A stretch of DNA of 64,000 nucleotides, from assembly GCA_032768795.1 (NCBI GenBank), contig CP136494.1, positions 620,001 to 684,000 on the forward strand. The letters are read 5' to 3'. The position numbers and the translations under genes were made by a program. This DNA is from Tremella fuciformis. Lineage: Eukaryota; Basidiomycota; Tremellomycetes; Tremellales; Tremellaceae. Each line of letters starts with the position of its first letter. Position 1 is the stretch's first letter. The notes below the pieces were generated by a model. The model was not told where the DNA came from, ran no database searches, and worked only from the letters and a program-made list of their open reading frames with translations. Shown here piece by piece: positions 59,495-64,000 of the stretch.

Positions 59495-60249
59495 CTACTC
59501 GGCCTTTTTGCCCAGGCCGGCCGAGGTCAGCAATCCGTCGAGCCACCGGGTCACCTCGCCCGCCTCGACCCCGCCAGCAGAGTCGACGAGCTCCCCTACC
59601 CCTCTGCCTGCGACGACGATCAGTTCGCGCGGCCCAAGCCCGGTGAGAGACACGGTGAGCACGTAGCCCGGGCATGTCGCTTGGGTTATACGGACCATCG
59701 GGGCGGGATTGGGCGGCGGATCGAGTGTCGTGGCGGAGGAGATGCGCAGCTTTACCTCCATCATCAGCCCTCCCTCCATCAAGGCGTGCCGGATGGGGCG
59801 GCTGCTTCGCCTCCGCAAAGCAAGACGCAGCCGCTCACCTTGTTCCCGCCCTGCGTCGCACTGCCCGCCCATACCGCGCCCGCCTCTGCCCACCTCTTCC
59901 ACGCCCAGATGGCGCTCTGCAGCCCAAAGTACCCCGCCGTGCAGCCCCACAGGACCCCCTTGCCCTCGCCCCATTCCCGCCCCCACGAGTAGAGCACCGC
60001 CCACGTCGCGAGCGCCACGCTCAGGTACCCCAACGCGAGGTGGATGGTCGCGTGCAGGTGCGAGGGCGCGTAGGTCGGCGGGGCGAGGTGATGCCGGATG
60101 GCGTCGTCGAGCGCCTGTTTGATCTCGGACAGGTTGGCGGGGTTCACCTTGATTGTTGGGAGGGGGTCGTGCGCGAGGGAGGATGAGGCTGCCGCTGCTG
60201 TGGGAGTCGTAGCGGCCGCGGCCGCGCTTGAGGCGGACTTTTTTGCCAT
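59495..60249 (-). CDS. SPC2: signal peptidase complex subunit 2 (Spc25/SPCS2)
   Basis: Small ER membrane subunit of signal peptidase. Exons 60249-59839 and 59773-59495 (65-nt intron, phase 0) give 229 aa. 'IKVNPANLSEIKQALDDAI' is the conserved cytosolic N-terminal motif, followed by two closely spaced membrane spans ('IHLALGYLSVALATWAVLYS' and 'GVLWGCTAGYFGLQSAIWAW') separated by a short loop, and the C-terminal cytosolic domain with 'PGYVLTVSLTGLG' and 'GEVTRWLDGLL'. A longer start at 60342 is possible, but 'MAKKS' at 60249 is the more usual. Divergent from the aminotransferase. Confidence 0.86.
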
Positions 60250-60941
60250 GATGGAGGGAATGCTCGAGAGTTGGCGAGAGACCGCTGCTGCTCGACCAGA
60301 GAGAGGGAGAGAGAGAGCTGTGCCACGCGTCAATCGGTCCACGTGGAGCGATTACATAAAGCATTCGAAGAACTGATAAGTTACTGTACTCGTACCTGTA
60401 CGACCATTGTGCGAGAGAAGCATCGACATGTAGCCAAAGCTTCTGCCGGATCTTGACACACGACTACCTTAACTGCTCGCTTCTCGCTTACTGTAACTGT
60501 AGCTGGTGTTCTCATACTGTACCATCGCTCGCTGCCGTGTCGCAAGATGGCGCCTATTCGCTTGTAACCATCGGACATGACCGAGAGACGCCATGTCATG
60601 TCACCACCCTCTCTCGCACTTGTCTATCTCGTTCCCTGCTCGATAAGCCTGCAACAAGCGCTGCTCAGCCCTGGACCCGGAGGACCTGGATGGAGCCTAG
60701 CTGGTTCGGCGTGTGAATCAGGTCGCAAGCATGCACATGCATCTATCTCCCCAGTATCAGTCGGACACGGCCGACCGCGAGTCGGTCCCTCCATCGACTC
60801 AAGGGTATCTGTATCTGACACATATACCTCGAGTCGTCTCGCCCTTTCCTTGTTGCCCCCTCATCAGTCTGCACACCACGCCCTCACCAGCCTTTCTTGG
60901 CGAGCTTGAACCCAGAAGCCTTGCGCCCTGTTTGTACAGAC
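60250..60941. promoter_or_regulatory. bidirectional promoter between SPC2 and the aminotransferase gene
   Basis: 692 bp between divergent ATGs. Contains (ga)n at about 60298-60317. No gene supported. Confidence 0.4.
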
Positions 60942-62710
60942 ATGCCCACCGCGCTCAACACCAACCCCGTAGAGGTCGACTATGCCTCGTACTTCTCCCC
61001 AGAGGCGAATCGTCGGTCGAGGGGCAAGCTGCGCGGGCTGCAAAAGTACATGAAGCCAGGTGTGATCAGCGTGCGTCCTCTGCATATCTGTCTAACCGAT
61101 ATGGGTGAGCTCATGTGTCGTAGTTCGGCGGTGGGCTGCCTCACGCATCGACATGGCCCGTCAACGCCCTCACCGTCTCGATCCCGTTCAGCAAAAAGTC
61201 GGTCTTTGTCCCCGGCTACGAGAGTGAGTCTCGCACCTACGACACCACCCGAGATCCTGTCAAGACTGCGTGCTCAAACGGCGTCTGCACACTGCGCTGT
61301 GCTCGCATGCTTACCTCAGCCCGCACCCCAGACGACATGTACCCGCTCGAACCGTACAGCGCGCCGGGCAAGACCGACCTCGCCCCAGACCTCACAAACG
61401 ACCTGCAGTACACGATGAACTACGGCATACCCTACTGGCGCGAATTCTTCACCGAGCACGTACGCAGGATGCACAACCCCCCTTATGCCGACTGGGCCGT
61501 GCACATGTCCAACGGGTGTGCGGATGGGACGCAGGGGGCGCTGACGACGCTCGTCTCGCTAGGCGACACGGTGCTGGTCGAGGAGTTTGGCGAGTTCACG
61601 GGCGTGTACGTGGGGAAGCGCTGACGGCCAGCCTTCCCTGGTCTGTTGACGCAGATCCAGTGCGTCGGCGGGAAACCCGTGGGCGTGCCCATGGATGAGC
61701 ACGGTGTGTCCGACACGGCGCTGGACGAGCTTCTGAGCTCGTGGGACGAGGCGCAGGGCGCGAGGCCCAAGTTCATCTTCATCGTCCCGTGAGCCTGCCC
61801 CATCCGACTACGACGTGTGGGGCGCGTGCTGAGCACCAGCACCTGCTCCAACCCGTGTGGAGTGACCATGCCCGTCTGGCGCAAGCAAGACCTCTACGCC
61901 GTGTGTCGCAAGTGGAACCTCCTCATCGTAGAGGACGACCCGTGTGAGTCCGCCTCGCCGTATTCGTACCTGCTTGGTCTGACAGGCAGACTGCTACCTC
62001 CAGATCCGGCCAAACGGCGCCGCGTCACCTCCCGTGCCGTCCTTCCTGTCAATCGACGTGGACGCCCGTGTCCTGCGCCTCGACTCGATGTCCAAGATCG
62101 TCGCCCCCGGCTCGCGTCTCGGGTTCATCACCGGGCCCCGCCCGCTGCTGGAACGCGTGATGCTTGGCAAAGAAGCCATGGGTGCAAACCCGTCCGGTCT
62201 GAGCGTGGCCGTGGTCGCCAGCGTCCTACGCGCCTGGGGCGGACACGAAGGGTTCGAGAACAACTACCTTCCTCACATCTCCTGTACGCCTCTCCCTTGA
62301 GACCCGCGCCGGGGCCGGGGCCGCGCTGATGCAGTGCAGCAATCTACTCGGACCGCTGCCTCGCCATGGTCAAGTGGTTTGAGGCGTACCTGCCCTCCGA
62401 GGCGTGCGCCATCCCCGCGCCGTCGGGCGGCATGTTCCTGTGGCTGCGCCTCAAAGTCGAGTCGCATCCTCAGTACGCCGACAAGTCCCTCTCAGAGCTG
62501 GAAGAGCAGATCTTCACCAGCATGATCGACGAGGGCGTCATCACTGCTCCTTCGTCCTTCTTCAAGGTACCCGGCAAGGAGTGGACCAAGGAGGAAGAGG
62601 CGCAGCGCATGTTTTTGCGCCTGTCCTTCACCAAGGAGACGTTTGAGGTCATGGAGGAGGGGGTGAGGCGCATGGGCCGGGCCCTGAGGAAGGAGTGGCA
62701 GCTGGCGTAG
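60942..62710 (+). CDS. aromatic amino-acid aminotransferase (Aro8-type, fold-I PLP enzyme)
   Basis: Transfers amino groups between aromatic (or 2-aminoadipate) amino acids and 2-oxo acids in the cytosol. Exons 60942-61070, 61124-61223, 61320-61603, 61655-61788, 61834-61943, 61990-62283 and 62340-62710 give 473 aa. Family blocks: 'MKPGVISFGGGLPHASTWP', 'LQYTMNYGIPYWREFF', 'NGCADGTQGALTTLVSLGDT', the PLP-facing 'TSTCSNPCGVTM', 'IVEDDPYCYLQI', and the Schiff-base lysine in 'DSMSKIVAPGSRLGF'. C-terminal 'SGGMFLWLRLKV' carries the substrate Arg region. Intron 2 (61224-61319, 96 nt) is the longest and its acceptor the least certain. Confidence 0.9.
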
Positions 62711-62929
62711 ACAAAGTAAGCGCAAGGGTACAGAACAGAGTGGTGGTAGGGTTGTATATAGATCTTCTCGTAGTTATGGATACTCTGGTGCTCACCAGTG
62801 GACAGGCACCGGTCCGAGACCGACGGTCTCGGCGACGGCGTTCACGACCTGCTTGCTGTGCTCGGCCTCGACGATGGAACGGAGGGGGATACCTTGCATC
62901 TGCCCTCCCACCGCAGGGCAGCTGACACC

Positions 62930-64000
62930 ATGGCAGCCGAAGCTCCTGACGGTCCCCTGCAGCTCGTCATCCTCGGCGGGTCCTATGCGGGCCTCTCCAC
63001 CGCGCACTACCTCCTGCGACACGCCGTGCCCGCTCTGGCCAAAGCACACCCGTCCTCGCCAAAGACATACGAGGTCGTGCTCGTCTCTCCCTCGGAGACT
63101 GTCCTCTGCCGCCCAGCATGCCCGCGCGCCCTGTTGTCCGACAAATTCTTCGACCAGGACAAACTGTTCACGGACATCCCCGCGCAGTTCACGCAGTACC
63201 CTGCGGGGTCGTTCCGCTTTGTCCACGGGACCGTCACGGCGCTCGACCATGTCGCGCGTACAGTCACGGTCTGCGGTTCTGGGACGGGAACGGAAGTGGG
63301 GGATGAGGAGACCATCGGGCCGTACCACGCGCTGGTCCTGGCGACGGGCGCCTCGACGCCCTCTCCCCTGCTGGGCATCACCCGCGACGACGTCTTCCTG
63401 CGGCGGCAGTGGGCGGCCTTCCGTGCTGCTCTGCCTGGCGCCAAGACGATCGTCATTGCCGGCGGGGGCCCGGCGGGGGTCGAGACGGCCGGCGAGCTGG
63501 GGGAGTTCCTGAACGGCCGCCCCGGGTGGTTCAGCACGCCTCGCCCGAGCGTCCGGATCGTGCTGGTCACCAGCGGAGAGCGGCTCCTCCCTGCTCTCCG
63601 AGCTTCTTTGGCGGTCGAGGCCGAGCGGCTGCTCAAAGCCCTCGGGGTGGACGTGCTCAAGGCAACCCGAGTGATGTCCGTGTCGCCCGCCGCAGCGGGC
63701 ACAAGCGACGTCGCGGCCAAGGCCGTGGTCTCGCTCGACCAAGAGCCAAACACGATCGAAGCGGACCTCTACATCCCCGCCACGGGCACAACCCCCAACT
63801 CGTCCTTCGTCGACGCGAGCCTTCTCGCGCCCGACGGCAGAGTACAAGTGGACCCTCGTACGCTGCGGGTCTCGGCCCCTGCGGTCGGCGCGCGGGTCTA
63901 CGCAGTGGGCGACGTGAGCACGTACGGCCGACCGGCGATCCACCTGGCGTTCAACGCGATCCCCGTCCTGGGAGCAAATATCAAGCGCGACCTCTTCCTC
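62930..64000 (+). CDS. AIF/FSP1 (AMID)-like FAD-dependent oxidoreductase, 3' end beyond window
   Basis: Flavoprotein NAD(P)H oxidoreductase of the AIFM2/FSP1 type; 357 codons visible, no intron, no stop before the window edge. FAD-binding 'LVILGGSYAGLSTAHYLL' at the N-terminus, second Rossmann motif 'IVIAGGGPAGVETAGEL' for NAD(P)H around 180-196, 'ALVLATGAS' and 'DLYIPATGTTPN' as ATG motifs, and 'ARVYAVGDVSTYG' as the FAD GD motif. Family members reduce quinones; no transmembrane segment or presequence is visible. Upstream 62711-62929 is a 219-bp spacer. Confidence 0.85.
   Translation, partial: MAAEAPDGPLQLVILGGSYAGLSTAHYLLRHAVPALAKAHPSSPKTYEVVLVSPSETVLCRPACPRALLSDKFFDQDKLFTDIPAQFTQYPAGSFRFVHGTVTALDHVARTVTVCGSGTGTEVGDEETIGPYHALVLATGASTPSPLLGITRDDVFLRRQWAAFRAALPGAKTIVIAGGGPAGVETAGELGEFLNGRPGWFSTPRPSVRIVLVTSGERLLPALRASLAVEAERLLKALGVDVLKATRVMSVSPAAAGTSDVAAKAVVSLDQEPNTIEADLYIPATGTTPNSSFVDASLLAPDGRVQVDPRTLRVSAPAVGARVYAVGDVSTYGRPAIHLAFNAIPVLGANIKRDLFL

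Noticed and set aside
62792..63943. 383-codon minus-strand frame
   Set aside because: Antisense to the AIF-like flavoprotein, whose plus-strand frame has clear FAD and NAD motifs. The minus product is Arg/Asp-biased with no domain.

Overview
This window comes from a basidiomycete fungus, most likely a Tremellomycete (Cryptococcus/Trichosporon-like yeast). Three observations support this. The DNA is GC-rich and gene-dense. Almost every gene is broken by very short introns (about 39-65 nt, mostly GT..AG, two apparent GC..AG). The proteins are nuclear housekeeping genes of fungal type, such as Pma1-type H+-ATPase, NDR/Cbk1 kinase, coatomer alpha and 3-ketosphinganine reductase. Gene models were built by hand: exons were joined so that reading frame, splice sites and family motifs all agree, and each multi-exon total is a multiple of three unless stated otherwise.

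Layout, left to right. 1-7.8 kb: 3' end of an unrecognised gene, tRNA wobble methyltransferase (Trm9), sphingolipid reductase (Tsc10), SWR1 subunit Vps71, a conserved small protein, and a mitochondrial FAD/folate carrier (Flx1). 7.9-18.9 kb: a 14-exon membrane-anchored histidine acid phosphatase with a MITE-like element in its promoter, a PhyH-type dioxygenase, a lactonase-type propeller, a sugar porter, an APH-like kinase and a small hypothetical gene. 18.9-28.7 kb is the accessory part. It holds two solo LTRs with perfect 5-bp target duplications, AT-richer gene-poor DNA, CK2 beta and a zinc alcohol dehydrogenase, and then a tandem pair of degenerate orphan genes; one of these is interrupted by a solo LTR whose removal restores the frame. 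28.7-43.4 kb: adrenodoxin-type ferredoxin, coatomer alpha, Rad14/XPA, Cbk1 kinase, a BCS1-type AAA ATPase with a decayed tandem copy, and a microbial rhodopsin. 43.4-47.3 kb is an unusually long gene-free stretch in front of a bZIP regulator. 47.3-64 kb: bZIP factor, plasma-membrane H+-ATPase, an unrecognised 920-residue membrane-anchored protein, a sucrose-type (GPH) transporter, signal peptidase subunit Spc25, an aromatic aminotransferase and the 5' part of an AIF/FSP1-like flavoprotein.

The genes do not form an operon or a metabolic cluster; neighbours are functionally unrelated. Physiological links that can be drawn are loose: the H+-ATPase supplies the proton gradient used by the two sugar symporters; Flx1, ferredoxin, BCS1 and the carrier act in mitochondria; and coatomer alpha, Spc25 and Tsc10 act in the early secretory pathway. 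I did not find convincing evidence of a new biological system. The most informative novelties are the LTR-interrupted orphan gene family, the MITE-like element, the tandem BCS1 decay and the rhodopsin with an altered proton-donor position.
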